A DNA stretch of 64,000 nt from Parietichytrium sp. I65-24A (taxonomy: Eukaryota; Sar; Bigyra; Thraustochytrida; Thraustochytriidae). The translations under genes and the position numbers were made by a program. The notes under the pieces were generated by a model. It was not told where the DNA came from. It did not search any database and was given only the letters and a program-made list of their open reading frames with translations. The stretch lies in contig BLSF01000032.1 of the NCBI GenBank assembly GCA_012862575.1, positions 186,001 through 250,000 on the forward strand, given 5' to 3'. Shown here one piece after another: positions 1 to 11,100 of the stretch (positions are counted from its first letter, which is position 1; each line of letters begins with the position of its first letter).

Positions 1-9
1 AGGTCAAAT

Positions 10-3000
10 ATGGAGCGCATGCAAACGAGGAGTAATGCATCTGAGCACTTTGTAAGCCGAGTCAGCCAGTCGCCAGTACGATCTTCGAGGGGCGAAAAGT
101 GGAATCTTGCAGAGGCAGCCAGTCCTGATGAACTCGAGGCAGATAAGGTGCCTCCCCATTTCGAGAGCGCAGGAGACGAATTTGGCGAGCCACAGTCACG
201 AAAATCGCCGTTCCCTTCTTCAAGATCCTCGAGATCGGCAACGGGATCGTTGTCCAGAAGCCCTGCGATGCATAAGGACCTGAACATTGACGGTGAGGAA
301 CACCAATCTCCTATGTCGTCCGTGAGATCTTCGAACTTCACTTCACATCGTAACCCAATTTCGTACTCGGATCTTGTATCTGACGAGCGCAGCGTTGATC
401 CTCGCTCGCACAAATTTGCCTTGAAATCAGACAGGTCCGACAGTGCTGGAAGTCCGTCCCCCGCTGGATCTACGCGATCTTCGGGGAAAGCACGAGAGAA
501 CCATCAAGATGAAAACGAATTAGCGGGGCTGGAGTCTCGCCAGAAGGAAACAACAGCTACATCAGGAGGAAGCAGTGGTGGTGGTTCTTCATCTCGCTGG
601 TCGCCAGAGCGTCGAGCCTTAGAAAGCGAGTCTCGTCCATCTCGTTCAATCTCGCCTTCGTCCGAGATGAGTTTACCGGAGTCTAAGTCCACAAACCACG
701 AACTCCGAATGATGGGTACACCTCCGCGGTCGGCTCGATCGCACCGCTCAGAATCCAAATTCCCCGGATCGACTGACGACGAGGAGGCGGGGCAAAATGC
801 TCATTATGGCGCGAAATTTGCTGGAGATGAAGGCTTCTCGGAAGAATCTGACGAAGAAGTGGAAGCCTCTTACTTTGAAAGTAAAGAAAACGGTGTGCGC
901 ACAGATGTAAGTATACACTCAGAGAGCGCGAGAGAAGAAGCAAAGGCTGCCGATGCAACTAAAGCCCCTGAGCCACTGCGTTTGCAAACCCCAATTCAGA
1001 GCAATTATGGGAGGGACTCTGCAGGGCGCCCACCGTCATCTGCTGGAAGACCTTATTCTGCGTCGAGCAGGAAAAGCGTCAAGCTCCCACCATATGACAA
1101 TTTGCACTCGACAAGAACCGGACTCGGGTCAGACCATCTCGGAGGAGTTGCAGAGATGTTCACATCACCCCTCCCAGCGAGCCGGACCCCGCAGAGGCAG
1201 ACCGACTCGGAGCTCAGCCTGAACCTTCTCTCGTGGGCCCAAAGCCCCGCTGAAAGCCTGCGTAGCTCCAGGAGCGAGACAAAGGAACGCGAGCTGGACG
1301 CGGATTTACGCCAGTTGCGAGCGAAAGGTTCACAAGTTCTGTCACACCCGGACATGCCAACTTGGAAATCCTTCAAGTTAAACGAAGAGAAACAACACTA
1401 TGAAGCGGATGCAGCATCCTCGGGGTCGCTCTCTGACGAGCAAATCGGACGTGTGCATAGCTCCGCCAGACCTCGTGGCGAAAGAGAAGCTCTCTTGGAG
1501 AATCTTGGGCCCGTGTATCGGAAAACATTTGCAAATGATGGTAATGGTGAGCATGGGTCGAGAGAAGATGACTTACGACGGCAAGTTGAGGATTACCGCG
1601 ACGAATCTCGGCTGATAAGCGGAAAAGTAGAAAACGATAGTGAAGATGAAGATGACGAAGATGATGCAAATGGGCTTGCGGACGAGGTCGATGCGTACTT
1701 CATGCAGAGAAAGCTAAGCGCAAGATCTTTCCAAGAGGCTGACCGCGATACGCGCGAGTCAGGCTCAGATCTTGAGGGGCATGGGCATGAGCATGGCGAG
1801 GAGGACGACGAGGAGGACGAGGGGGAGAACGACGGACACGATGAGGAGGAAGAAGAGGCTTCTGAAAGCGATCAGGATGTTATAAAGGAAAATGCCAGGC
1901 ATGAAGAAGCATACAGTCCCACACAGGGAAATTTGTGGGGAGCAGAGTCTCCCCAGTTGATGTCAAAAGCTGGCGCTGGGATTGGAAGCTATGGGCCAAG
2001 CCCGGGGAAACCAGGTGAGCCTCTTCGCTCGCGCTCTCCATCCTCTGCGAAAATGCCGGAATTCCTGGTCGACCGCCTTCGAAGGATCCAGACGAATGTT
2101 ATGAAACAGAAGGTACAGCAGGAACGGCAGAAGGAGCAAGACCGCATCCGAGTTGCGCGCGAGCTGTCGCAGGAGCTCCTCAGACCTGTGAGCAGCATCC
2201 CATCATCGACAAGGCAAGTTCCCACAAGAAATTCTCCGCAAGATCAGCTCATCTCACACCCATTGAAATACAACAGCGAAGCATGGGTGTCTCCAAACGT
2301 CACCGGCCTGCCCAATCGCCCTCCAAAGCTAGACATCCCACATGATCTCCATGGAGGCAACGAAAGTGAAGGCGAGTACGAAGACGCAGAGGTTGATATG
2401 GGAGCAGAATCCGAGGAGGACGGATCTGACTGCGGCAGTTTACGCGCAAGTGGCCATCAAGTCATGTCGAGTGAAGCGAGGAAGGGTGAAGCAGTCTCGT
2501 TCGGGTCTCCGTTGGAGGAGAGCAAATATTCGCATCGGCCATCAAAAGCTGTTAGAGATCATTCGCAGCTCAATGACGAAAGAGAGGATATTGGCTTTGA
2601 TGAAGGCGCAGGATATTCCCCCAGCACAATGGAAGCTGAAGGTGGCGATGGAGCCAAACAGAAAGCTTGGGCATTCGTCGTCAATGTAAATGATGACGAG
2701 GAGCGCAAGCGCAAAGTGCTCTTTGAGAAAATGCGAGCGAAAAAGTTGGGAGAGGAAAGAGCTCGGAAGATGAAAGTGAAGGCAGAAAGGCTTTCACTTG
2801 CACAGAATTCTTCCCCTCTGAGTCTACAGCGGGATTCGCCAGCAATCCAATCCGAGCGTATTGAGCGAGCCAGCGTGCGCCGTGGCCTTGACAGTGTCGA
2901 GCGGCCACAGTCATCGTTTGGGAGTCGCGCAGTCTCAGCTGCGGAGAAGCCTGCGTATGCGCCGCTGTGGGGCAATCGGTCAAGGGTGGATTCCCCATTC

Positions 3001-3627
3001 GGCTCGATTCAAGGCGAGGATGAACTATTAGATGGCCCAAAATCCTTGTCATCCGCGCGGGGCGCGATGAAAAGGAGAGACCATGAACTGCATCGCAAGG
3101 CTGCTCCGCTGGAGGGTCAAGGGGCGGAGAGTGCTCGCCCGGGATCGTCTGGTCGTAAGGTTGTGCATGAAGCGCCAGCGCCACCAGAAATTGAGCCGGT
3201 AATACAAATTACCAACAAGTCCAACTTGAAGGTTGTCATCAACGCCCTCACGCATGTGTGCTTGGCAGGGTCGCACCACTTGCAACGGCGAGAGTCCATC
3301 CTGCAAGGTCTTCAGGATAAGGCTACCAGTCACGAACCAGAGTTTCAGTATGGACACTATGTGATCGTCTTCCGGAATGAAGTGTCTCTAAAGTTTCGTG
3401 GAATATTCATCGCCGTGCCAGGAACCACTCGGATGAGGAAAATTCAGGGTGGCAAGTCTCTGCCGGCCGTGATCGAGTCCAACATGGTGGACACGTTCTA
3501 CAAGTATAACACGGGGCAGAAGCGATTTCAGCAAATCTCCGCAAAGAGCCTCACCAAGACGACCGATGCAGTGGCTCTGAACCCTAAGCACTTCATTTCA
3601 ACCAGCTCCGTGCCTGCCTATCACTAA
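10..3627 (+). CDS. CAMSAP/patronin-like CKK-domain microtubule protein (5' end may lie outside window)
   Basis: A single open frame of 1205 codons. Residues about 1061-1198 match the CKK domain, which binds microtubule minus ends in CAMSAP/patronin: an HVCLAGSHH-like stretch, then VIVFRNEVSLKFRGIF, then FYKYNTGQKRFQQISAKSL, closely resembling the animal YKYNSDRKQF..IPAKTL core. The rest is Ser/Arg/Glu-rich and probably disordered, with acidic runs near 550-620 and two charged helical segments (about 682-725 and 895-930) that look like coiled coil. Animal CAMSAPs begin with a CH domain; none is visible here. The frame is still open at base 1, so a longer N-terminus cannot be excluded. Expected role (family knowledge): stabilising or anchoring non-centrosomal microtubule minus ends. 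It converges on the HIG1 gene across about 260 nt. CKK identification is firm; the full-length boundary is not. Confidence 0.85.
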   Translation: MERMQTRSNASEHFVSRVSQSPVRSSRGEKWNLAEAASPDELEADKVPPHFESAGDEFGEPQSRKSPFPSSRSSRSATGSLSRSPAMHKDLNIDGEEHQSPMSSVRSSNFTSHRNPISYSDLVSDERSVDPRSHKFALKSDRSDSAGSPSPAGSTRSSGKARENHQDENELAGLESRQKETTATSGGSSGGGSSSRWSPERRALESESRPSRSISPSSEMSLPESKSTNHELRMMGTPPRSARSHRSESKFPGSTDDEEAGQNAHYGAKFAGDEGFSEESDEEVEASYFESKENGVRTDVSIHSESAREEAKAADATKAPEPLRLQTPIQSNYGRDSAGRPPSSAGRPYSASSRKSVKLPPYDNLHSTRTGLGSDHLGGVAEMFTSPLPASRTPQRQTDSELSLNLLSWAQSPAESLRSSRSETKERELDADLRQLRAKGSQVLSHPDMPTWKSFKLNEEKQHYEADAASSGSLSDEQIGRVHSSARPRGEREALLENLGPVYRKTFANDGNGEHGSREDDLRRQVEDYRDESRLISGKVENDSEDEDDEDDANGLADEVDAYFMQRKLSARSFQEADRDTRESGSDLEGHGHEHGEEDDEEDEGENDGHDEEEEEASESDQDVIKENARHEEAYSPTQGNLWGAESPQLMSKAGAGIGSYGPSPGKPGEPLRSRSPSSAKMPEFLVDRLRRIQTNVMKQKVQQERQKEQDRIRVARELSQELLRPVSSIPSSTRQVPTRNSPQDQLISHPLKYNSEAWVSPNVTGLPNRPPKLDIPHDLHGGNESEGEYEDAEVDMGAESEEDGSDCGSLRASGHQVMSSEARKGEAVSFGSPLEESKYSHRPSKAVRDHSQLNDEREDIGFDEGAGYSPSTMEAEGGDGAKQKAWAFVVNVNDDEERKRKVLFEKMRAKKLGEERARKMKVKAERLSLAQNSSPLSLQRDSPAIQSERIERASVRRGLDSVERPQSSFGSRAVSAAEKPAYAPLWGNRSRVDSPFGSIQGEDELLDGPKSLSSARGAMKRRDHELHRKAAPLEGQGAESARPGSSGRKVVHEAPAPPEIEPVIQITNKSNLKVVINALTHVCLAGSHHLQRRESILQGLQDKATSHEPEFQYGHYVIVFRNEVSLKFRGIFIAVPGTTRMRKIQGGKSLPAVIESNMVDTFYKYNTGQKRFQQISAKSLTKTTDAVALNPKHFISTSSVPAYH

Positions 3628-3886
3628 AGGCGCAGCGTATGTGCTCGGTCTTATTTAATCTCTCCTGCCTCAGAGCTTGCTAAATTATAAAAGGAGCAAA
3701 ACCCGAGTGCTTTTGTAATGGCAGAGAATTCTGTTTTCTTTTTCTTTTTTTTTTCAAAGTTCTAAAATCATTTTTGATCTTCCCTTGAGGAAAGATTTGG
3801 CTATACGACCAGCGACGTCAGCAAAGGAGCGACTCGCAATCATCTGAGATCTAAAGGTAATTAATATACACGCCCTCAGGCACAGC

Positions 3887-4165
3887 TCACTTTGCCGGTG
3901 CGGACGTTGCTAGGTTGCCTTGATACGCGGAATCGTCGTACGGCACGCGGTTCTTCGCCGACACATAGGCTCCGTATCCGAGCACGGCCACCGTAGCGCC
4001 CTGCGCCACCACCCTCGCGCGCATCATCTTCTGCGACGCCTGCACGTTGCCCCTCTTGAACATGATGATCCCACCCAGCAACACCGCGCCGGTGATCGCG
4101 CAACCCAGAGGCACCAGCGGCTCCTCCACGAGCTTGCGCCGAAGCTTGTCGCTCTGTGACTCCAT
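3887..4165 (-). CDS. HIG1-domain mitochondrial protein (Rcf1/HIGD family)
   Basis: 92 aa, the usual size for this family. The HIG1 signature is clear: EEPLVPLGCAITGA, then a first membrane helix (about 17-36), then FKRGNVQASQKMMRARVVAQG and a second helix (about 52-70). The Q..SQ.MMR.R..AQG stretch is the conserved inter-helix loop. Family members sit in the mitochondrial inner membrane and help assemble or regulate cytochrome c oxidase and respiratory supercomplexes. A short Ala/Pro tail follows. The ATG at 4163-4165 is the only sensible start because the domain begins about 12 residues later. Intronless, convergent with the CKK gene. Function is inferred from the family. Confidence 0.9.
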   Translation of the reverse strand: MESQSDKLRRKLVEEPLVPLGCAITGAVLLGGIIMFKRGNVQASQKMMRARVVAQGATVAVLGYGAYVSAKNRVPYDDSAYQGNLATSAPAK

Positions 4166-4770
4166 CTCTTCTCGTCCCTGCTATGCTATGTCTTGCCCGC
4201 TCTTTCACTCTCTCTTTCACGTGCTCGCTGTGCTCCTTTGCCTCCGCAACTAAACTCCCTCTCTTTCATTACTATAATAATTTACACATACTTACACCAA
4301 GATACTGACTCTCAGGAGGGACGCTACTTGGCAGCGGAGGCTCTCCAGGGATAGGTAGGTAGGTAGTGGTGTCGGTAGTGAGAGTTGGAAGGTGAAAAAA
4401 TATTCCACTACTTTTCTTCCGAACCGATTGCAAGTTTCGCTATCTTTGTGGAGTAGCTGCAGATAGTTGGCTTGGATGATAAGTGGGATAAGAGTTGTTG
4501 TGTCAGCCGGCCTCTTTTCAAGAAAACTATGCGATCATCGAAAGGTCATGGAAAGGTGTCATCAGATCTGCGAATCTGTGATCGCAAGCTCGTGATGCGA
4601 AACGCAGCCTTGACGGATGTGATAGGTGTGATGGATATGATGTATTGGCCTATTCGTCCATTGAGTTGGTGGGTGCCCGGATTTGGAATCGTTCATGTTC
4701 GTGACGCTCGAGAGGTAAAGAGTCCATGAAAGCAAGTTTATTTGCGAGGTTTTCTTGCCCACGAGATGGT
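4166..4770. other. intergenic spacer between HIG1 and cyclophilin genes
   Basis: About 600 nt between the HIG1 start and the cyclophilin stop, both on the minus strand. It should hold the HIG1 promoter and the cyclophilin 3' UTR. It contains a GTAGGTAGGTAG run near 4353-4365. No gene seen. Confidence 0.5.
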
Positions 4771-5542
4771 TTAGTGCTGAGACACACCGCAATCGGCGAT
4801 CACGACCTTTTGAAGTGGGCGGCCGCTGGGAGTTCCACAAGCTTCTATTCTTCGAAGCACATCAAAACCCTCCACGAGATACCCAAATACGACATGCTGC
4901 GCGCGGTGCAACGGTTAGTGGCCGAGTTTCAAAAGTTCTTGAACAAGAGGAAACCTACAGAGTTATCCAAATTTGGCATTTTGGCAAACGTGATGAAGAA
5001 CTGTGACTGGTTCGTATCTGGACCAGAGTTCACCATCGACAGCACCCCGGGTCCCACGTGCTAAATGAATATTCATGACAAACAGTTAGTTGCGAGGTCG
5101 GTGCAATCTCAGCAAAGGTCGACGACACATTGAACTTCGCTTACCTTGAGGGCAAAGGACTCGTCTTCGAAACCGCCCACCCCGAATATACTCTCCCCTC
5201 CAGTGCCGTCGCGCTTTGTGAAATCGCCGCACTGGCACACTTGATTCGGCAGGATTCGATGAAACTCGCTTCTCTCGTTCAAAACGACGCGTCAGCGCAA
5301 GCCTCTGCACCTCAGGCTTTCAGGTTTTCAGGTTTGCAAACCCTCAGGCCGCTGACATGCGGCCAATTGACTTACCAGTCCCTGTACGTCAGCTCGAAGC
5401 CCGACTCTGACAGGCCCGCTGCCCCAGTGCAAAGCTTGAAGAAGTTGTCGCACGTTTTGCTCGCAACATCGCGCCGCAGCTCGATCACCAGCTGGCCCGC
5501 GGGCCTATCTCCTATGCGGATGTCGAGGAACACCCTGCTCAT
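4771..5542 (-). CDS. Cyclophilin-type peptidyl-prolyl isomerase, four exons
   Basis: Reconstructed by hand from four exons on the minus strand: 5376-5542, 5145-5268, 4959-5060 and 4771-4896. Introns are 5269-5375 (GTAAGT..AAG), 5061-5144 (GTAAGC..TAG) and 4897-4958 (GTAGGT..CAG), with phases 2, 0 and 0. The product is 172 aa, the size of single-domain CypA. It starts [16 protein letters not shown], continues [33 protein letters not shown] and [14 protein letters not shown], and ends CGVSQH. The frame opens upstream of the ATG at 5542, but homology starts exactly there. The catalytic Arg (FHR), the Gln in CQ and the QFF phenylalanine are kept. CypA Phe60 is replaced by Gln, and Trp121, in the cyclosporin-contact position, is replaced (..MPNLDN..). 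It is probably a cytosolic or nuclear foldase with altered pocket chemistry; no targeting signal is seen. Confidence 0.9.
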
Positions 5543-6034
5543 CGTCAGCGAATTCTTTCGCTGCACATGTCCGCGGCCCCTTCGCCCGATTCACGAAAAA
5601 TGTCAAATTTTGGTCATAGGGCTTCGTTACCGTTACAGGTGCTGAAGACTCGGCGACTCGGACTCAGACGGTCACGGTCACGGTCACGGTCACGTACTGT
5701 ACAAAAGCTACGGGCAACGTTGTGCGTGCCAAGCAAGACCAGTGGTTTAAAATTAAAAACGGTTGATTGGGTTTGTTCTGTTTTTCAGGATACAGAACAT
5801 TGACTGTGAAAAAGATCAATCGATGTAATTACTTCAACTCATCATGTTGGTTTTTAATTATCCTACTATTGGTTGCACGCATCCAGATCCACACGTAGAT
5901 CGGGCAGGGCGGTTTGGGGGTGGCTGCTCTCGAAGAGACTAGGAGAGAACGGCACATTCAGTTCAGAGACAGGGCGAGCATGCTCAAAGCAATTTTACAA
6001 GGAGAAGCGCGGGCTTGCAAACAGATGCGCAAGC
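5543..6034. other. spacer with (CGGTCA)4 repeat
   Basis: Lies between the PiT stop and the cyclophilin start. Bases 5669-5694 hold four perfect copies of CGGTCA. An AT-rich part (5750-5870) probably covers the PiT 3' end and polyadenylation region. No gene seen. Confidence 0.5.
5669..5694. repeat. hexanucleotide tandem repeat (CGGTCA)4
   Basis: Four exact tandem copies of a 6-bp unit plus CG, about 125 bp upstream of the cyclophilin start. It could be a microsatellite or a reiterated protein-binding site. Confidence 0.9.
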
Positions 6035-7780
6035 TTATGGGTAGCCGACAACGTATGAGAACTGTCCGGTCTGCATGTTGCCGATGAGGACGGTCTCGTT
6101 CTGGCCGAGGTCTAGAGTAGTCGGGGAGGTGATTTCCACACCATAAGTGCCCATGCAGTTCTGTGGCGCGATTGGGCGGTTGACGCTTGGTGCGTACACG
6201 ACAAAAGATACAACAGCCGCAGATACAAATCCTGCGACCACGAGGGTGATGACCCAGCCGAAGAAGATCTTGCCGAGAAGCTTGAGGTTGATGGACTTGC
6301 GCGCTCCCTCAACGACACCAACACCGATGGAGGCACCGACCATGGTATGCGTGGTAGACAATGGAAGTCCAAGAATGGATCCAATCACAATGACAAATGC
6401 AGTAGCCAACTCAATGCAGGCGCCGCGCGATGGGGTGACCTTGATGAGCTTGACTCCAAGAGCCCTGATGACCTTGTGGCCGTACACAGCAAGACCGACG
6501 GTAATTCCGGCACCACCGAGGACCAGGATCCAGCGCTCAACAGGAGCTTTGCTGCCGAGGTCGCCGTTGGTGTTGTAGATGCTGACGATGGATGCAAGTG
6601 GTCCAATTGCATTTGCGACGTCGTTTGCTCCATGTGCGAATGCCATCATGCAAGCGGTGAAGACCTGGACGTATCCGAAAGCAAGTTCAGCCCTGTACTC
6701 GAACTTCTCAGCGTTCTCGTGAATTGCAGCGACGCGGTCATTGCGGATCTCGTGAATGTCGTCATTCTTGCGGGATGCCCATCCAGAAATTCCGCGCTTT
6801 GGTTCACCTGAGTTTTGCTCTTTGGAGGTGGTCTTGGTAACCTCCACCTCTTGCACCTTGTCGCCCTGGTCCTTGATAGAGTAATCGTTCAACTCAACAT
6901 CGTCTGCGGAGGTGCGGCTGCCTTCTTCAACGTCAGCTTGGTCGCCCTCCTTTGCGGTGACATTCTCGAGATTCTTTCTCATGCGAGGCACAGCGAGGAG
7001 GAGAATCAAAATCGCGATGCCAAAGCCAACGGCAGCAGCAACTCCCAATGAGGCGCCGTCACCGCCAAGCTTCTCGGACCACTTGTATCCCTTTCCACCC
7101 TTGATGATGATGAACCACACGTTGACGGTGACGACAACGAAGACAATGAGAGGGAAAGAGAGCAAGGCGCGGTTAAATGCGTTCTCAGATCTCATGATGA
7201 AGGTGCGCACGAGAAGGTAGAAGATAGCGGACACGGTTGCAGAAAGCGCTGGAGAGAGGAACCAGGACGCAACAATTTTTCCCACCCCTGACCAGTCAAC
7301 AGCCACATTTGGCAGGCACAGTGCGAATCCAACAACAGCACCAACAATGCTGTGGGTAGTAGAGACCGGAAGCTCCTTCAGGGTTGCAAGAGTGAGCCAG
7401 AAGCTGGTGCTGATGAGCGCTGCGAACATACCCATCATAAGGAGATCTGGAGTGGCCTCGAAATCCGAGGCATCAACGAGCTTTCCACGGATGGTTTCGG
7501 TCACATTGGCTCCCAAGAGTACGGCCCCCAAGAACTCGAAAACCCCAGCAATGATAACAGCCTGAAGAATGGTGATACTGCCGGACCCAACGGAAGTCGC
7601 AAAGCTGTTTGCGCAGTCATTCGCGCCGATCCCGCACGATGCGTAGAACGCCACGATGATGGCTACAATGTAGATCCACTTGTAGTCATTGTAAAACGGA
7701 AACTCGACTCCGCTGCCGAATGGGAGCTCCTCCCTGTTGATGGGCACGAGCAAGTCCCATGGCGAGTATTCTGATCCCAT
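6035..7780 (-). CDS. Inorganic phosphate transporter, PiT/SLC20/Pho89 family (paralogue 1)
   Basis: 581 aa, an integral membrane protein with the duplicated PiT repeat: GIGANDCANSFATSVGSG near residue 50 and FAHGANDVANAIGPLASI near 380. These GAND-containing repeats hold the phosphate/cation site in the family. Two hydrophobic halves of several helices flank a charged loop (about 265-350, rich in Glu, Asp, Lys), as in SLC20/Pho89. VSTTHSIVGA and LSTTHTMVGASIG are the matching re-entrant motifs of the two halves. The start is the ATG at 7778-7780 (MGSEY), shared with the second paralogue. An upstream in-frame TTG is not convincing. Predicted role: Na+- or H+-coupled phosphate uptake at the plasma membrane. 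In the first repeat Val of GANDV is Cys, unlike the paralogue. Intronless. Confidence 0.95.
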   Translation of the reverse strand: MGSEYSPWDLLVPINREELPFGSGVEFPFYNDYKWIYIVAIIVAFYASCGIGANDCANSFATSVGSGSITILQAVIIAGVFEFLGAVLLGANVTETIRGKLVDASDFEATPDLLMMGMFAALISTSFWLTLATLKELPVSTTHSIVGAVVGFALCLPNVAVDWSGVGKIVASWFLSPALSATVSAIFYLLVRTFIMRSENAFNRALLSFPLIVFVVVTVNVWFIIIKGGKGYKWSEKLGGDGASLGVAAAVGFGIAILILLLAVPRMRKNLENVTAKEGDQADVEEGSRTSADDVELNDYSIKDQGDKVQEVEVTKTTSKEQNSGEPKRGISGWASRKNDDIHEIRNDRVAAIHENAEKFEYRAELAFGYVQVFTACMMAFAHGANDVANAIGPLASIVSIYNTNGDLGSKAPVERWILVLGGAGITVGLAVYGHKVIRALGVKLIKVTPSRGACIELATAFVIVIGSILGLPLSTTHTMVGASIGVGVVEGARKSINLKLLGKIFFGWVITLVVAGFVSAAVVSFVVYAPSVNRPIAPQNCMGTYGVEITSPTTLDLGQNETVLIGNMQTGQFSYVVGYP

Positions 7781-8097
7781 CTTGCTCAAAAGCTTTTTTT
7801 AGTCTACGTAATCGATTGATCGATCGACCCTGTGTTCGCTTCGGTTTGCTCCGTCGCTTTGAAACCAATTGGGGACTGCCCAGTCCAATTCGCTCGATCA
7901 CAAGACTTTCTGCAGCGCCAGCCCGTCGCATAGTCTTAATCAGCATTTACAGTAGCACTTCCGATGGATCTACCGTGCGCAGTAGTACGCCGTAGGCCCG
8001 AGAGTCCTCCCACCACAGACGATTTGTGAAGCGAATTGATTTCACTTTCCTTATTTCTGCACTTTTCTTTCTCCTCTGCTCTGCTCTCCTCTCCTTG

Positions 8098-8133
<36 letters not shown>

Positions 8134-11100
8134 ACATGCGAGTGGAGCGCATTTGTAAGTGCTTCTCTTGAGGCGCAAATGGAGCCTTATCTCTCTCTCA
8201 CCGTTGGCTTCGCAGAGTGACTGACTCTTACCGGGGAGGAGGAGTGTTTTAGTGTTTTTAGTGTTGTTAATGTTTTCCCTCACAGCCGGATCCGTCAGCT
8301 TGGCAGGTCAAATTTTGTCTTCTTTTAAAGACACATCCGAGTTCCATCCATTTATCTATCGGTTGTGAACATTCTTGCAATTCTTCCCTTTCCGATGTCC
8401 ATGCTTCTGCCTGCATTGACAGCAGGCATACGTGTCGCTTTGCTTGTTGAAGTTGGTTGCCACTCCTCACGCATCGACTGATGTTGTTGTTGATGTCAGC
8501 CAGTAGGCAGGCTGTGTTGGATGGACTGGTGCAAAAAACACATATCTATCTATCTCATCAAGGCACATGCCGAATTTCGATGGTCCAGACAATCCAGCCG
8601 CCCACGCCGCCGCAGTCGGCGTCTCTACAATCTCCACGTTCGACACTCTCGCTCTCACTGGGCTTGGTCAGTTCAGTTGCTTGGATCGCGTCAGGGATCT
8701 TCGAGGCTCGGGCGCTACATGTGCTACATGCGCAAGTGAGACTGACTGAGCCAGAGACAATTCTTTCCTCTTGATCTTTGCGCTAGGTTTACGAAGGGTC
8801 CGGTCTTCAACCAGCTTCCGGGCCGACGTTCTATCTTCATATATCTTCGCCTTCGTGGCGAATACTCGTTACTCACAGTCAATGCCCGAAAGACGGGCGA
8901 CCGGTCGAGGAGAATTGGCACTCGTCTCAAATCCCCGTGGAAAACCTTTTCTAAAAATTTGCGTCATTGGCCGTCATGGCTGGCTTTCTGGCCTCGTCAA
9001 ACTCAGCGCCAAGCTCAGCGTAAAACTCAGTGTCAGTGTGGATCCTTCCGATTTCTAACAATCGAACCTGGATCGAAAGAGACAATTTCGGGCCATCGTT
9101 CGACATTGGCAGGGCCACAGGTGAAAAAGAATGCTTGAGACTATCACCGTCATGGTTTCCCCGGGTTTGGAGATGTTTTTTTGTTTGTTTGCATATTTTA
9201 ATTTAGACTTTTTTGGGCAGTCCACAAAAACGCATTGCATTGCATCGCTGCAATGTCCTCCGAGTTTACTGTCACCCACCGACTCGGTCGTAGCACGTTA
9301 GTCGTGTGGAGCCTTTTTCAGTTTTGTTTTGGGATACATGACGATTTGCTTCAAATCTGCAGTTGGCTGGTAATTTCCGTTCGCCAATTTCCGCCGCCCT
9401 CGAATTGAAGCGTGGTGGGAACCACTTTGAGCTGGGCTGAGATTTTTGAGAAATAGTGTGCTGATCAATAAAGAAGCTTGTAAAAATGATTTCTCAGTCT
9501 CACAAAATCAAGCAGAAGAAATTTCATTCACAACTCGCAGTCAGGCAGTCTGGCGAGGCCATCTTCCTACTCCACTCTCTATCTACTAGCTAACTAGCTG
9601 CCTCTGAAGTCGCCGAGTACTGACTGTCGCTACTGTACCTGACTAGCTCCATACCATACCCCTACCCACCACGATAATCAGTCGCGGGATTGGGCAAGCT
9701 GTAACGGTGCACATTTGACTCCAATGACTCGTTCCCGTTGTTTCCAGCCTCGAATCTTGTCGGGACTTGTCGCTCACTAGCTTCAAGTTGTCCTCTCCAG
9801 CAACGCCAGGCAGGAGCTACAGTGGGAGTGCGGAGTACTGAGTAGTGAGTGTCGAATTCATTCTCAACAAGAGAGCAAGAGGTGATCGATTGCAAGTGCA
9901 GCAGAACTCAGTCAGCGTCGTCACCACTGTCACCACTCTCGTTCTTCCTTCCCCAAGATCCCTCACACTCTCGCGACTCTCGTGCTCTCTCTTTTTTCAA
10001 ACCTGGGAAGGAACCTGCCCAAGACGTTGCTTTTCGTTGAACAATACAAACAAAGAATTCGCTTTGACGATGATGTTTGGGGCATGAGAATTAACGACTC
10101 GGATTGCAGTGTTGGAAGCGATCGACATAAGCTTATCCAATCTCCCCAAATGTTACATTGCATTAGTATTTCATTTATCCCACAACATGATCGAGGCTTA
10201 TCTACTCCTACAAGCCAAAGTGGCTCGTGTTCCCTCACATAGACACGGTACTTGGAAGTAGAAGCCTCTCATCGTCAGCCATCCGAAACGAAGACCTAGC
10301 ACATTGATTATCGACGCAGTATGGCGTGTCGGAGTGATGACTTTGGCGACTAGAAAATGTCCTCCGAGCCCACCACCTGCCCACCATACCCCTCTTCGGA
10401 CAGTGCATCAGCTGTGATTTCCTTTGTGGTATTCCGCATTTCCATCTGCAACCATCTGCAACCACTCATTGCTCCTCTTCTGATACCTGCTTTTGGTTTG
10501 ACGGGAACTTTTCTCCCTCCGCCCCTTCATGCGCCAAGCAACAGGTACTAGTGCTCCAACTTCAACTTCCACACCTTTTTCCTCAAAGCCACAACTCCCT
10601 GCCCCTTCTTTCTCCCCACATCGCGCTTCCAACGCGGAAGCCTCGCACACGTCACGTGAGCCAGATTTGGCGCCCAGCGAGCTTGAATCTTCTCTCACTT
10701 CGCCGGTGTGCACTAGGAGTTTGGCGTAGTTCCTTAACAATCTGCGTTAACATTCCTCTTATCGGAGGGGGTAGTGTGATCTGGGTCCTAAGGGACCATG
10801 GGGGCCAGTATCTGAGGACCACACAGCACTATTGTTTACCATATGTGTGTAGTAGTGCAGATTAGTATTTCTACCTGCAGTTACAGTCTGTTACAATTGT
10901 GATAAAAGTACCTATCAGATGCTATCTGTACCTACCAGGGATGGAAGAATACTTACTCAGTGTTAGTCAATTTACCGTCAGTATAGACAAATTCATAGAG
11001 CCCTTGGGTACACTCTCCGTCAAGCAGAAACGCTCTCATACGTGACGAGAAGAGTTTTTTGCTGTTTTCTGTTCTGTTTCATGATGAAATGTCTTGTTTG

